From Pigmentiphaga kullae (GTDB taxonomy: Bacteria; Pseudomonadota; Gammaproteobacteria; Burkholderiales; Burkholderiaceae_B): a stretch of 64,000 nt of DNA. The DNA lies in the NCBI RefSeq assembly GCF_004216695.1, contig NZ_SGXC01000001.1:1178001-1242000 (forward strand). The letters are read 5' to 3'. The notes beneath the pieces are model-generated. The model was not told the DNA's origin. It made no database searches and worked only from the letters and a program-made list of their open reading frames with translations. Both the position numbers and the translations under genes were made by a program. This document shows positions 1-8,858 of the stretch, piece by piece (position 1 is the stretch's first letter; each line of letters starts with the position of its first letter).

Positions 1-728
1 AGGATGAGCACGTTTTCGGGCGTGGTGACGCCGGTCAGGAAAATGGCGTCGGGCCTGGCCGCGCGCACCTTCTGCATCTGCGGGTCGGCGGTGGTCGAGC
101 CGCGCGGGACCACTTCCTCGGCCACGATCTGCACGCCTGACCTCTCCAGTCCCGCCTTGAACGAGCGGTTGGTCAACTGACCCAGGTCGGAGTTTTCACC
201 GACCAGCGCCACGCGCTTGAAGTTGCGGTTGGCCGCGTAGGCCAGCAGCGTGGCGATCTGGGTCGAGCCCAGCGGGCCCGTCTGCCAGAAATAGGGGTTG
301 TCGATCTGCGTGGTCAGGGTGTCGCCGCTGTTGGACGGCGTGAGCTGCGGCGTTCTGGTTTCCAGCGTGACGGTCTGCACCTGCTGGGTCGACGGCGTGA
401 GCGACAGCGACAGGATGAAGGTGGCGCCGGCTTCCACCAGCTTGCGCGCGGCCGTGGCCGAGATGTCGGGGCGGGCCTGGTCGTCCTCGATCAGCAGCTC
501 GACCTGGCGGCCCAGGATGCCGCCCCGGGCATTGAGCTCCTTGGCGGCGAAGACGGCGCCCGCGGTGACCGGTTCGGCATAGGGCTTGGCCGGGCCGACC
601 TTGTCGGTGATGATGCCTATCTTGATGGGCTGGGCCATGGCGGGGGCCATGGCCAGCACGGCGGCGGCCAGGGCCGCGCGCACGGCGTGTCCGGCCAGGC
701 GGCCGGACCGGGGGGATGCGAGCTTCAT
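1..728 (-). CDS. ABC transporter substrate-binding protein, branched-chain amino acid type (partial)
   Basis: Periplasmic ligand-binding protein of the LivK/Peripla_BP_6 family, expected to deliver a small acid or amide to a liv-type ABC transporter. About 242 residues are visible; the C-terminal part lies beyond the window start. A signal peptide ends near residue 32 (AMA before QPIKIG). The mature start IKIGIITDKVGP, followed by the AAKELNARGGILG stretch, is typical of the family. The ATG at 728 is preceded by a strong AGGAGGAG ribosome site 5 nt away. It shares orientation with the FMN reductase upstream (19-nt gap), so the two are probably co-transcribed. Family is clear; ligand unknown. 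Confidence 0.9.
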   Translation of the reverse strand, partial: MKLASPRSGRLAGHAVRAALAAAVLAMAPAMAQPIKIGIITDKVGPAKPYAEPVTAGAVFAAKELNARGGILGRQVELLIEDDQARPDISATAARKLVEAGATFILSLSLTPSTQQVQTVTLETRTPQLTPSNSGDTLTTQIDNPYFWQTGPLGSTQIATLLAYAANRNFKRVALVGENSDLGQLTNRSFKAGLERSGVQIVAEEVVPRGSTTADPQMQKVRAARPDAIFLTGVTTPENVLI

Positions 729-747
729 GGTGTCTCCTCCTGTTGTT

Positions 748-1353
748 CTAGGCGCGCGCCGGGTCCAGGGCGCGCTGGCGCCGGACCCAATGGGCAAAGG
801 CCGCCATCTGGTCGCCCAGCACCTTGCGCGTGGCGTCGTCGGCCAGCCGGCCCTTGGCGTCGAATTTCGTGTGGCAGGAACCGATGAATACCTCGGGCCG
901 CAGCAGCACCTGGGCTTCCAGGCAGCCGAGGATCTTGCGCAGGTCGTACTGGTTGCGCGCCCCTCCTACCGGCCCCTGGGTGGCGGACAGCACGGCCACC
1001 GGCTTGTATCGGAAGGGCTGGGGATCCAGCCGCGAGAGCCAGTCGATCGCGTTCTTGAGCGCGCCGCTGACCGAGAAGTTGTATTCGGGGCTGGCGATGA
1101 GCAGCCCGTCGGCGGCGCGGATGCGGTCCGCCAGTTGCCTTACCGGCTCCGGAAAGCCCTCGGCCTCCATGTCGCCGTTGTAGATGGGAATGCCGTCGAG
1201 TTCGGCCAGTGCCAGCGACAACTCGACCGGCATCAGGTCGTGCGCGGCGAGCAACGCCATGCGGTTGTAGGAACGGCGCCGCAGGCTGCCGCATATCCCC
1301 AGGATCTGGAGGCGGCCGGCCCGATGCGCGCCGGGCGTCGTGTGAGCGTCCAA
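748..1353 (-). CDS. NADPH-dependent FMN reductase family protein
   Basis: Flavodoxin-fold oxidoreductase of the NADPH-dependent FMN reductase/chromate reductase family, 201 residues. The N-terminal phosphate-binding loop GICGSLRRRSYNR and the flavin-contacting ASPEYNFSVSGALKNAIDWLSR-type region (written here only as the two motifs ASPEYN and KNAIDW) are clear. I chose the TTG at 1353 because GGGAG lies 8 nt upstream; an earlier ATG at 1431 would add about 26 low-complexity residues and has no ribosome site. It likely supplies reduced flavin or reduces a quinone or metal. It lies upstream of the binding-protein gene and divergent from a LysR gene, which probably controls it. Confidence 0.85.
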   Translation of the reverse strand: MDAHTTPGAHRAGRLQILGICGSLRRRSYNRMALLAAHDLMPVELSLALAELDGIPIYNGDMEAEGFPEPVRQLADRIRAADGLLIASPEYNFSVSGALKNAIDWLSRLDPQPFRYKPVAVLSATQGPVGGARNQYDLRKILGCLEAQVLLRPEVFIGSCHTKFDAKGRLADDATRKVLGDQMAAFAHWVRRQRALDPARA

Positions 1354-1423
1354 GCGTCTGTCTCCCGTGGCGCCTGCGTGGGCGCCTGTTTTTCGTGATG
1401 GCGCAGCCAGTCTATGGCCGAGC

Positions 1424-1475
1424 GATATCAATTCCTAGAAAAATGGTTTATCTTCAATATCAATGGCGTTGATAT
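1424..1475. promoter_or_regulatory. Divergent promoter region with ATATCAA/TTGATAT palindrome
   Basis: AT-rich stretch between the FMN reductase and LysR genes. ATATCAA (1457-1463) and TTGATAT (1469-1475) form a perfect 7-bp inverted repeat with a 5-bp spacer, and a related GATATCAAT lies at 1424-1432. The placement just upstream of the LysR start fits a LysR autoregulatory and activation site. Binding is inferred, not shown. Confidence 0.45.
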
Positions 1476-1484
1476 CACTCCGGC

Positions 1485-2408
1485 ATGGACCTGCTGCGCT
1501 TCGACCTGAATCTGCTGCTGTGCTTCGACGCCATCTACCGGCACCAGCGGCTGTCGGCGGCGGCGGACGAGCTCAACCTGACCCAGCCGGCGGTCAGCGC
1601 CGCGCTCAAGCGCCTGCGCGCCCATTTCGACAATCCGCTGTTCGTGCGCACCTCGCGCGGCATGCGGCCCACGCCGTTCTCGGATGGCATCGCGCCCAAG
1701 ATCGCGCAGGTGCTGGAAGTGCTCAAGGGCGTGGACCTGTCGTCGGAATTCACGCCCGCCAGCACGACGATCAACTTCCGCGTCTACATCAACGACGTCG
1801 GCATGATCGTGGCGATGCCGCAGGTGCTGGCCCATTTGCGCGAGCACGCGCCGCACGCGCGCCTGACCATCGTGGACCTGCGTCCGGACGAGGTGGTCGA
1901 ATCCCTGGATAGCGGCAACATCGACCTGGCCATCGGCTATTTCCTGGGCATGCCCAACTGGGCGCGCCAGCAGAACCTGCGCACCACACGCTACGTCTGC
2001 ATGGTCGCGGGCCATCATCCCGAGATCCGGGACTCCCTGTCGCTGGAGCAGTTCCTGCGCTGCCGCCATGCCATGTACGTGAACAGCGGCTCGCAGTACT
2101 ACGCCATGGAGCAGGCGCTGGCCGAGCGCGGACTGACGCGCGACGTGATCCTGCACGTGCCGCGCTTCTCGGCCCTGCCCTTCCTGGTGGCGCAGGCCGA
2201 CCTGATCGCGACGGTGCCCGAGGACCTGGGCACGCTGTTCTCGCGGCTGCTGGACGTGCGGATCTTCACGCCGCCGCTGGAACTGGCCAATTTCCAGATC
2301 CACCAGTACTGGCACGAGCGGCTGCATGCCGAGCCGGCGTACCGCTGGCTGCGGCAGGTCGTCTACGACAAGACGTCGGGGCTGCCCGTGGCGCGGCGCG
2401 CCGATTGA
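1485..2408 (+). CDS. LysR-family regulator, NodD/NahR-like
   Basis: 307-residue LysR transcription factor. The N-terminal winged helix (about residues 5-65, with LSAAADELNLTQPAVSAAL as recognition region) is followed by NPLFVRTSRGMRPTPF, the wording typical of the NodD/NahR/PnbR branch, then a periplasmic-binding-like effector domain. It is divergent from the FMN reductase (131 nt apart) and is followed by a Bug receptor gene after 128 nt, so it may control either. The same subtype recurs at 9808. The effector is probably an aromatic or nitroaromatic acid by analogy with the branch, which is inference. Confidence 0.9.
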   Translation: MDLLRFDLNLLLCFDAIYRHQRLSAAADELNLTQPAVSAALKRLRAHFDNPLFVRTSRGMRPTPFSDGIAPKIAQVLEVLKGVDLSSEFTPASTTINFRVYINDVGMIVAMPQVLAHLREHAPHARLTIVDLRPDEVVESLDSGNIDLAIGYFLGMPNWARQQNLRTTRYVCMVAGHHPEIRDSLSLEQFLRCRHAMYVNSGSQYYAMEQALAERGLTRDVILHVPRFSALPFLVAQADLIATVPEDLGTLFSRLLDVRIFTPPLELANFQIHQYWHERLHAEPAYRWLRQVVYDKTSGLPVARRAD

Positions 2409-2536
2409 GTGCCTGGGCGACTCAATCGATGCGTGTTTTCGAATTGGACGGTGCCATCCGCCGGAGGCTAGAGTGCCGGCGTCGCTCCGGGAACGGTTGT
2501 TTCCCGGCCCCATCATTCCGTCCAGGACAGCACGCC

Positions 2537-3520
2537 ATGCGCAAGATCCTTTCTTCTTCCCTCTTCCGCCACGCCGCGTGGGCCATTGCCGCGGCCGCCG
2601 CGGCCGGTCCGGCCAGCGCGCAGACCTATCCCGACAAGCCGGTCCGCATGGTCGTGGCGTTCGCGCCGGCGGGCGGGACGGACATCGTCGCCAGGCTGGT
2701 GGCGCCGCGCATGGCCGAGCTGCTGGGCCAATCCGTCGTGGTCGAGAACCGGGCGGGCGCGGGTGGCGTCATCGGCACCGAGAACGTGGCGAAGGCCGCG
2801 CCCGATGGTTACACCACGCTGATGGCAACCATGGGCAACCTGGCGGTCAATCCCTACCTGTATTCGATGCGGGTCGACGTTCAGCGCGACTTGAAGCCGG
2901 TCAGCAAGGTGGTGGAGGTGCAGTTCGCGCTGCTGGTGCATCCGTCGGTGCCGGCCAGGACCCTGCGCGAGTTCATCGACCTGGCCAAGGCGCGTCCCGG
3001 CCATCTGACTTACTCGTCGTCGGGCATAGGCGGCGGGCCGCATCTGGCCGGCGAACTGTTCGACAGCCTGGCCGGCACCAAGCTGACGCACGTGCCTTAC
3101 AAGGGCAGCGGCCAGAGCTTGTCGGACCTGATCGGCGGGCAGGTGTCGGCGTCGTTCGACAGCCTGCTCCAGGCGCTGCCCTACGTGCGCGACGGACGGC
3201 TGCGCGCGCTGGCGATACTGGGCAGCGAGCGTTCTCCGCTGTTGCCGGACGTGCCTACCGTGGCCGAGGCCGGCGTGCCGGGCTACGAGTTCACCAACTG
3301 GTACGGGCTGGTCGCGCCCGCCGGCACGCCGCAGCCGGTGGTCGAGAAGCTGAACGGCGCCGTGCGCCAGGTGCTGGGGCAGCCCGACATCCGGCGCAAG
3401 CTCGAGGACATGGGCGCGCGCGTGGTGGGCGATTCGCCGGAGGCGTTCGGCCGGTTCATCGCCACCGAGAACACCAAGTGGGAGAAGGTGATCCGCGCCG
3501 CCAAGATCACGGCCCAATAG
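2537..3520 (+). CDS. Bug/TctC-family periplasmic solute receptor
   Basis: Bug ('Bordetella uptake gene') receptor, 327 residues, of the type that captures carboxylates for tripartite TctABC carriers. The signal peptide ends at ASA near residue 28; the family hallmarks YPDKPVRMVVAFAPAGG and HVPYKGSG are present. The ATG at 2537 is used rather than an upstream in-frame ATG at 2405, because the extra 44 residues precede the hydrophobic signal core. No TctA or TctB gene is nearby. It follows a LysR gene and converges with another LysR gene 10 nt downstream. Substrate unknown. Confidence 0.92.
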   Translation: MRKILSSSLFRHAAWAIAAAAAAGPASAQTYPDKPVRMVVAFAPAGGTDIVARLVAPRMAELLGQSVVVENRAGAGGVIGTENVAKAAPDGYTTLMATMGNLAVNPYLYSMRVDVQRDLKPVSKVVEVQFALLVHPSVPARTLREFIDLAKARPGHLTYSSSGIGGGPHLAGELFDSLAGTKLTHVPYKGSGQSLSDLIGGQVSASFDSLLQALPYVRDGRLRALAILGSERSPLLPDVPTVAEAGVPGYEFTNWYGLVAPAGTPQPVVEKLNGAVRQVLGQPDIRRKLEDMGARVVGDSPEAFGRFIATENTKWEKVIRAAKITAQ

Positions 3521-3530
3521 GCCGCGCGTG

Positions 3531-4496
3531 CTACGGTTCGCGCGGCACGCCGCCCTGCATTGCGGCCAGGCCGATGAATTTCTCGGCCGCCGGGTTGCGC
3601 ATGTCCTGCCTGCGGACCGCGTACAGCGTGGTGATGTTTTCCTGCGTGTCCGCCAGTGGCCGGTAGTGCAAGGCGCCGCTCCAGGTAGCCTGGGCCGAGG
3701 CCGGCACCAGCGCCGCGCCCATGCCCGCCTCGACCAGCGCCAGCATGGTCGGCAGGATGCTCGCCTGGACCACGTGCGGCACGACTTGCGCCGCATGGAA
3801 GAGCCGTTGGCACAGTTCATACGAGTACGGCGCCTGGTCGGGAGAAAATCCGATCAGGTGCAGCCCATCCAGGTTGCTGACCGGCACTTGTTCGAGATGC
3901 GCCAGGGCATGATCGGCGGGCAGTGCCAGCACCAGCCGCTCCCGCGCGATGACGCTGTGCGCCAGGCGCGGGTCGGCGAGGGACTTTTCCGGCGGCCGCA
4001 GCAGCGCGACGTCCAGCTTGTCGGCGTGCAGCGCATCGAGCATGGGCTCGGGCCGCATTTCCTCCAGCCGCAATTCGACCTCGGGGTACTGGCGGCGGAA
4101 GGCCGAGACCAGACGGGGCAGCGTCCGGTAGATGGAGCTGGCGGTGAAGCCGACGGCGACGCTGCCGGCCGATCCGCTGGCGGCGCGCCGGGCCGCGTCC
4201 GCCGCGGCTTCGGCGTCCTGCAGGATCTTTTTCGCGCGGTCGTGCAGGATCCGCCCGGCGGGCGTCAGGCTGACCGAACGCGTCGTGCGATGGAAAAGCT
4301 CGGCTCCGATCATCTGTTCCAGTTGGCGGATCTGCTGGCTGAGCGGCGGCTGGGTCATGTGGAGCCGCTCGGCGGCCCGGCCGAAATGCAGCTCTTGCGC
4401 GACGACCGAGAACGTGTGGAGCAGGCGCATGGAAAGCAGTGGCACTTTTTTCCCGATGTATGGAACGGCTTCGAAGGCCGTTCGTTCTATTGACAT
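3531..4496 (-). CDS. LysR-family regulator
   Basis: LysR regulator, up to 321 residues, with helix-turn-helix RAAERLHMTQPPLSQQIRQL and an effector domain containing VAVGFTASSIYR. The branch resembles BenM/CatM-type regulators of aromatic degradation. The start is uncertain: the ATG at 4496 has GGGGAA just upstream and lies only 12 nt from the start of the divergent amidase, whereas the ATG at 4430 (MRLLHTF) gives the usual LysR N-terminus. With either start the promoter of one gene lies within or beside the other. Most likely target is the divergent amidase at 4509. Confidence 0.88.
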   Translation of the reverse strand: MSIERTAFEAVPYIGKKVPLLSMRLLHTFSVVAQELHFGRAAERLHMTQPPLSQQIRQLEQMIGAELFHRTTRSVSLTPAGRILHDRAKKILQDAEAAADAARRAASGSAGSVAVGFTASSIYRTLPRLVSAFRRQYPEVELRLEEMRPEPMLDALHADKLDVALLRPPEKSLADPRLAHSVIARERLVLALPADHALAHLEQVPVSNLDGLHLIGFSPDQAPYSYELCQRLFHAAQVVPHVVQASILPTMLALVEAGMGAALVPASAQATWSGALHYRPLADTQENITTLYAVRRQDMRNPAAEKFIGLAAMQGGVPREP

Positions 4497-4508
4497 GGTT
4501 TCCCCGGC

Positions 4509-5777
4509 ATGAAGACCCCAGCCCCCAATTTTCTCAGCGCGCTGTCCGCCCTGCGGGCGATCGAGGAAGGCAGCCTCAGCAGCGAAGCCCTGGTACGGGC
4601 CTGCCTGGACCGCATCGACGAGCGCGACGCGACGGTGCGCGCCTTCACGCAGGTCGACAGTGAGCGCGCGATCGCCCAGGCCCGGCAGGCCGATCGAGGC
4701 GCCGCCGCGGGGCCCTTGCGCGGCCTGCCTTTCGCCGCCAAAGATATCCTGGATTCCGCCGATCTACCAACTGCCTACGGTTCGCCCATCTATGCCGGCC
4801 ATCGCCCGGCGGCCGATGCCGCCTGCATCGCGGCGGCCCGCGAGGCGGGCGGGCTTCTGCTCGGCAAGACCGAGACCTGCGAGTTCGCCACGTTGACGCC
4901 GTGCGCCACCCGTCATCCGCTGGACCCGTCGCGCACTCCGGGTGGCTCGTCCAGCGGCTCGGCCGCCGCCGTGGCCGACGGCATGGTGCCGCTGGCGTTC
5001 GGCACCCAGACCAGTGCCTCCATCATCCGCCCCGCGGCCTATTGCGGCGTCGTCGGTTACAAGCCGTCCTACGGCCTGATCAATACGTCCGGCCTCAAGC
5101 ATGCCAGTCCCAGCCTGGACACGATAGGCGTGTTCGCCCGGACGGTGGCCGACGCGCGCCATGCCGTGTTCGGCCCTGCGTCCGCGCGCGAGCCGGGGGC
5201 GCTCCGGGTCTCCGTGTGCGAATCCAGCCAGTGGGCGGCCGCCCGGCCCGAGACCATCGAGACGCTGCTGGCCTTCGCCCGCCGGCTCGAACGCGGCGGC
5301 GCCCGGCTGCGGACCGTGCACCTGCCGCCGGGCCTGGAGGCCGCCGTGGCGCTCCAGGCCCGGCTGTCGGCGTTCGAACTGCGGCAGTCGCTGGCGTATG
5401 AACGCCGGTGGCATCGCGACCGGCTCAGCCCGCGCCTGCAACAGCGGGTCGAGGCCGAGGCGGGTCTGTCCATGGCCGGGTACGCCGAACTGCGGTCGTC
5501 CATGCGGGCGGCGCAGCGCGAGGCCGCCAGCCTGTTCGACGACGCCGACGTCCTGCTGTATCCGGCGGCCGACGGCGAGGCCGAGGTCGGCATGGAGACC
5601 GGTTCGCCGCGCTACGGCGGGCTGTGGACCTTCCTGCACCTGCCCGCCTTGTCCCTGCCGGTGGGCCGTGGGCCGGCGGGTTTGCCGCTGGGGGCGCAAC
5701 TGATAGGCGTGCTGGGTCGCGATCTCGAGCTGCTGGCCGCGGCGGCGTTCGCCGAGGGATGCGCCGCCGCGGATTGA
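4509..5777 (+). CDS. Amidase-signature family hydrolase
   Basis: 422-residue amidase-signature enzyme, hydrolysing an amide to a carboxylate and ammonia. The Ser-cisSer-Lys triad can be placed at Lys78 (FAAKDIL), Ser147 (first Ser of GGSSSG) and Ser171 (SASIIRPA), with the usual 24-residue spacing between the two serines. The loop normally read as TDTGGSIR is TQTSASIIR, an uncommon variant that may alter the pocket. The protein is shorter than GatA (about 480) and lacks gatB/gatC partners, so a catabolic role is more likely than tRNA amidation. Divergent from a LysR gene. Confidence 0.88.
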   Translation: MKTPAPNFLSALSALRAIEEGSLSSEALVRACLDRIDERDATVRAFTQVDSERAIAQARQADRGAAAGPLRGLPFAAKDILDSADLPTAYGSPIYAGHRPAADAACIAAAREAGGLLLGKTETCEFATLTPCATRHPLDPSRTPGGSSSGSAAAVADGMVPLAFGTQTSASIIRPAAYCGVVGYKPSYGLINTSGLKHASPSLDTIGVFARTVADARHAVFGPASAREPGALRVSVCESSQWAAARPETIETLLAFARRLERGGARLRTVHLPPGLEAAVALQARLSAFELRQSLAYERRWHRDRLSPRLQQRVEAEAGLSMAGYAELRSSMRAAQREAASLFDDADVLLYPAADGEAEVGMETGSPRYGGLWTFLHLPALSLPVGRGPAGLPLGAQLIGVLGRDLELLAAAAFAEGCAAAD

Positions 5778-5778
5778 G

Positions 5779-5811
5779 CGGACCGCACGCCTTGCGGGCT
5801 GGTGCGGTCCG
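5779..5811. terminator. Hairpin after amidase gene
   Basis: CGGACCGCAC and GTGCGGTCCG form a perfect 10-bp stem around a 13-nt loop, starting 2 nt after the amidase stop codon. There is no U-tract, so this may be a Rho-associated or mRNA-stabilising 3' hairpin rather than a textbook terminator. Confidence 0.5.
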
Positions 5812-5854
5812 GGCGAGCGGGGTATCGTAGGGCGTTGTTCGATCCAAAACCACC

Positions 5855-6844
5855 ATGAGCGCCCTGCCCAAGCCCCCGCCCGCCGGCTTCGACCGGCCCG
5901 CCGCCGCGCTGCCCGTCGTCATTCATGCCGCCGACGGTTATCCGTTGGGCGGCTTTGTCTGGCGCGGGATCGACGTGGGCGCGGTGACGAGGCCGGTGGT
6001 GATCATCAACGCGGCCACCTCGGTCAAGTGCCGCTACTACTTCCGCTTCGCCCAGTACCTGCATGACAACGGCATGGACGTCGTCGCCTACGACTACCGC
6101 GGCATAGGCGAGTCGCGTCCGGACCGCCTGCGCGGTTTCCAGGCAAGCTGGACCGACTGGGGCGCGAAGGACTGCGAGGCCGTGCTGCGCTATGCCGCCG
6201 CCATGTGGCCGGGCCGCGATATCCATGTCGTGGGGCACAGCTTCGGCGGCTGGGCTCCCGCGTTGGCCGCGTCCTGTTCGCGGATCGGCAGGATGGTTAC
6301 CGTGGGTGCCCAGTTCGCGTACTGGCGGGACTATGATGCCTCGGTACGCTGGCGCATGGTGGCCAAGTGGCATCTGGCCATGCCGCTGCTGGCCCGGGCA
6401 TGTGGCTATTTCCCCGGACGCAGGGTGGGCTGGCTGGAAGATACGCCCACAGGTGTCGCGCTGGACTGGAGCACGCCCACGCCACGCTACGAAGACCGGC
6501 CCAGCGCCCGCCGGGCCTTCGGCGGCGCCGCGCTGCCTGCCGCCTCCGCGCGGGCCGGCATCTTGGCGATCAGCCTGACCGACGATCCCTTTGGCACGGT
6601 GGCGGCCATCGAGCGCACCCTGGGTTACTTCACGCGCAGCGAACGCACGCATCTGCGCATCGCGCCCGAGGACGTGGGCAGCAAGGCGATCGGGCATTTC
6701 GCGTTCTTCCACAGCGACTACCAGGACCTGTTGTGGCCGCTGGCCCTGGAGTGGCTGCGCGCCGGCGGCGATCACGCAGCACGGCCTGTGCCCGTCGGTG
6801 TCTACAGGCCGCCGGCCACCTTGAGGGTCTCGCCGGAGACGTAG
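5855..6844 (+). CDS. Alpha/beta hydrolase
   Basis: 329-residue serine hydrolase of the alpha/beta fold. The nucleophile elbow is GHSFGG with Ser129, and the strand before it carries VVAYDYRGIGES, typical of the family. The acid is probably in SLTDDPFGT and the histidine in GHFAFF near residue 285. The region after the elbow is rich in Trp and Tyr and probably forms the lid. Its 3' end overlaps the end of the convergent SDR gene by 43 nt. The substrate (ester or C-C bond) cannot be named. Confidence 0.85.
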   Translation: MSALPKPPPAGFDRPAAALPVVIHAADGYPLGGFVWRGIDVGAVTRPVVIINAATSVKCRYYFRFAQYLHDNGMDVVAYDYRGIGESRPDRLRGFQASWTDWGAKDCEAVLRYAAAMWPGRDIHVVGHSFGGWAPALAASCSRIGRMVTVGAQFAYWRDYDASVRWRMVAKWHLAMPLLARACGYFPGRRVGWLEDTPTGVALDWSTPTPRYEDRPSARRAFGGAALPAASARAGILAISLTDDPFGTVAAIERTLGYFTRSERTHLRIAPEDVGSKAIGHFAFFHSDYQDLLWPLALEWLRAGGDHAARPVPVGVYRPPATLRVSPET

Positions 6845-7548
6845 CCGGCCTTTTCAGACAGCAGCCAGACGACCGCATCGGCGATTTCCTCCGGCCGCGC
6901 CACCCTTCCCATGGGCACCCGGGCGGCGATGCGCGAAGGCCGGTCCGGTTCGCCCGCGGCCGCATGGATGTCCGTCAGCGTGGTGCCCGGGGATACGGCG
7001 TTGACCCGTATGCCCTGGCCTGCCGTCTCGCGCGCGAGCCCGGCCGTGAAGCTCTCCACCGCCGCTTTCGACGCGGCATAGTGGACGTATTCGTGAGGCG
7101 CGCCCAGCGTGGCCGCGACGGAGGAAATGTTGACGATGCTTCCGCCCATGCTCCTGCCCGCCCAGTACCGTATGGCCTGTCGGCTGAACAGCATGGTGCC
7201 AAGGACGTTGACGTCGAGTACGCGCCGCAACACCGACGTCTCGACGGCGGAAAACGCTCCGATGGGGCCGGTCGTGCCGGCGTTGTTCACCAGAGCGGTC
7301 ACCGTATGGGGCAGCGCGGCCGCCGCGTCGAAGGCCAGTCCGGGCGCCGCCTCGTCTGCGACATCGGCCTGGACGCAGCACGCCTGCCGCCCCATGGCCC
7401 GGATGTCCTGGGCCAGAGCGCGGGCCGCGTCGGCCTGTTCGCGGTAGGTGAAGCAGACGTCGTAGCCCGAGGCCGCGGCGAGCCGCACGACGGCCGCGCC
7501 GATGCCTCGGCTGCCGCCGGTGACGATGAGGGTGCCGGGATGGGTCAT
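6802..7548 (-). CDS. Short-chain dehydrogenase/reductase
   Basis: Classical SDR of 248 residues, an NAD(P)H-dependent oxidoreductase. Visible motifs are the cofactor loop TGGSRGIG (10-17), NNAG, a serine in NISSV and the YAASK catalytic Tyr-Lys. The ATG at 7548 overlaps the TGA of the upstream MFS gene (ATGA) and has AGGA 9 nt upstream. The pair MFS then SDR is therefore translationally coupled, suggesting that the transporter imports the compound this enzyme oxidises or reduces. It resembles FabG and sugar dehydrogenases; the real substrate is unknown. Confidence 0.9.
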   Translation of the reverse strand: MTHPGTLIVTGGSRGIGAAVVRLAAASGYDVCFTYREQADAARALAQDIRAMGRQACCVQADVADEAAPGLAFDAAAALPHTVTALVNNAGTTGPIGAFSAVETSVLRRVLDVNVLGTMLFSRQAIRYWAGRSMGGSIVNISSVAATLGAPHEYVHYAASKAAVESFTAGLARETAGQGIRVNAVSPGTTLTDIHAAAGEPDRPSRIAARVPMGRVARPEEIADAVVWLLSEKAGYVSGETLKVAGGL

Positions 7549-8759
7549 GATGGGGAATCCTGGTGGCGGTGACGAAGGAGGAGGGCTGCCGCGAGCTGCG
7601 CCGTGGCCATGGCCAGCGCCGCGGCCAGCAGCCCGGCGTGGCCGACATGCCCGATGACGAGGGCGAAGCATACCGGTGCGGCGGCGCTCAGCATGAACGC
7701 GGGGCGCAGCACGCCCCCCACGATACGTCCATAGTTGCGCGCGTCGAACAGGGCCAGCGGAATGGCGCCGCGCATGATGGTGGCCATGCCGTTGCCGGCG
7801 CCATACAGCAGCGTGAAGGCCAGTGCGCCCGGCAGCGTCGCGCCCGCCGCCAGGCCGGCGGCGAAGCACAGACACAACAACAGGCACGGCAGCAGGTTGA
7901 CCGTCAGCGTCCGGGCGCGGCGTCCCGTCGCGGCGATGCCCACCCGGCCCGCGACCTGGCCGATGCCGAACAGCGCGGACAGCGAGACCGCCATGCCGGG
8001 CGTCCAGCCCAGCCCGCGCAGGATGCCGGGCAGGTGCGCCGACATGCCGGTCTGGATGAACAGGGCCAGGGTCGCGATGCAGCCGTACAACAGCACGTCC
8101 GCGCGGGCCGCCGGCCGATCGGGCGCGTCCGGGCCCGGTGCGGTGCCGGCGGTATCCGGCCCGTGGCCGCGTGGCAGGGCCAGGTACAACAGCGACGAGG
8201 CCAGCAGCAGCAAGGCGTAGACGGCCAGCGCGCTGCGCCAGCCCCATTCCTGTCCCAGCCACTGCCCCAATGGCCAGAAGATGGTGGAAGACAGCCCGCC
8301 GAACAGCGTGACCTGGGACATGGCCTGGCGCGACGCCGGACCGCCCAGGTGGGCGAGCGCGGCAAAGGCGGCGTCGTACAGGGCGAGCCGCATGCCGAGC
8401 CCCAGCAGCACCCAGCCCATGTAGTAGACGGTGCCATGGTGGGCGGCGGCCAGCGTGACGCAGCCGGCGGCGCCCAGCACGCAGCCGGCCATCATCGGGG
8501 CGCGGCCGCCATGTTTGTCGATCCTGCGGCCTACCCAGACCGAGGACAGGCCCATGACGGCCAGCGCACACGAGAAGCCGCCGTGGACGAAACCGGCGCT
8601 CCAGCCCAGTTCCGCCTGTATCGCCGGCCCGAATACGGACACCAGGTAATGCATGGTTCCCCAGGAAACGATCTGTGCGCATCCCAGGCACACGACCAGG
8701 GTGGCCGTGATGCCGCCGGCGGCGGACGGGCGAAGGGGCTTGGCGGTGGGGTCGGACAT
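7545..8759 (-). CDS. MFS transporter
   Basis: 404-residue major facilitator with about 12 hydrophobic segments. The motif VWVGRRIDKHGG between TM2 and TM3 matches the MFS signature. The N-terminus GITATLVVCLGCAQIVSWGT resembles monocarboxylate/oxalate-type carriers of betaproteobacteria. First gene of a two-gene operon with the SDR (4-nt overlap) and divergent from the LysR gene at 8859, the likely regulator. Direction and substrate of transport are not evident. Confidence 0.9.
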   Translation of the reverse strand: MSDPTAKPLRPSAAGGITATLVVCLGCAQIVSWGTMHYLVSVFGPAIQAELGWSAGFVHGGFSCALAVMGLSSVWVGRRIDKHGGRAPMMAGCVLGAAGCVTLAAAHHGTVYYMGWVLLGLGMRLALYDAAFAALAHLGGPASRQAMSQVTLFGGLSSTIFWPLGQWLGQEWGWRSALAVYALLLLASSLLYLALPRGHGPDTAGTAPGPDAPDRPAARADVLLYGCIATLALFIQTGMSAHLPGILRGLGWTPGMAVSLSALFGIGQVAGRVGIAATGRRARTLTVNLLPCLLLCLCFAAGLAAGATLPGALAFTLLYGAGNGMATIMRGAIPLALFDARNYGRIVGGVLRPAFMLSAAAPVCFALVIGHVGHAGLLAAALAMATAQLAAALLLRHRHQDSPS

Positions 8760-8833
8760 CGTGGCGAAGGAAATGAGGCAGGGGGCGTTGCCGAACTCTA
8801 GCGTCAGGCGTTACATAAATGAATCGACATCCC

Positions 8834-8850
8834 TTTATGCAATGCATAAA
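8834..8850. promoter_or_regulatory. Palindrome in MFS/LysR divergent promoter
   Basis: TTTATGC and GCATAAA form a 7-bp inverted repeat around AAT, in an AT-rich patch 9-25 nt upstream of the LysR start and 75 nt upstream of the MFS gene. The size and placement fit a LysR box (T-N11-A inside a dyad). Binding is inferred. Confidence 0.45.
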
Positions 8851-8858
8851 CGACTTCT

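Noticed and set aside
3531-5777. LysR and amidase as a divergent pair with a normal promoter gap
   Set aside because: Only 12 nt separate the longest versions, so at least one start must be internal; I kept the coordinates but flagged the LysR start as uncertain.
6802-8847. Single 681-codon frame reading through SDR and an upstream region
   Set aside because: Only the last 248 codons make an SDR. The upstream part is another frame of the MFS gene, so this is not an MFS-SDR fusion.
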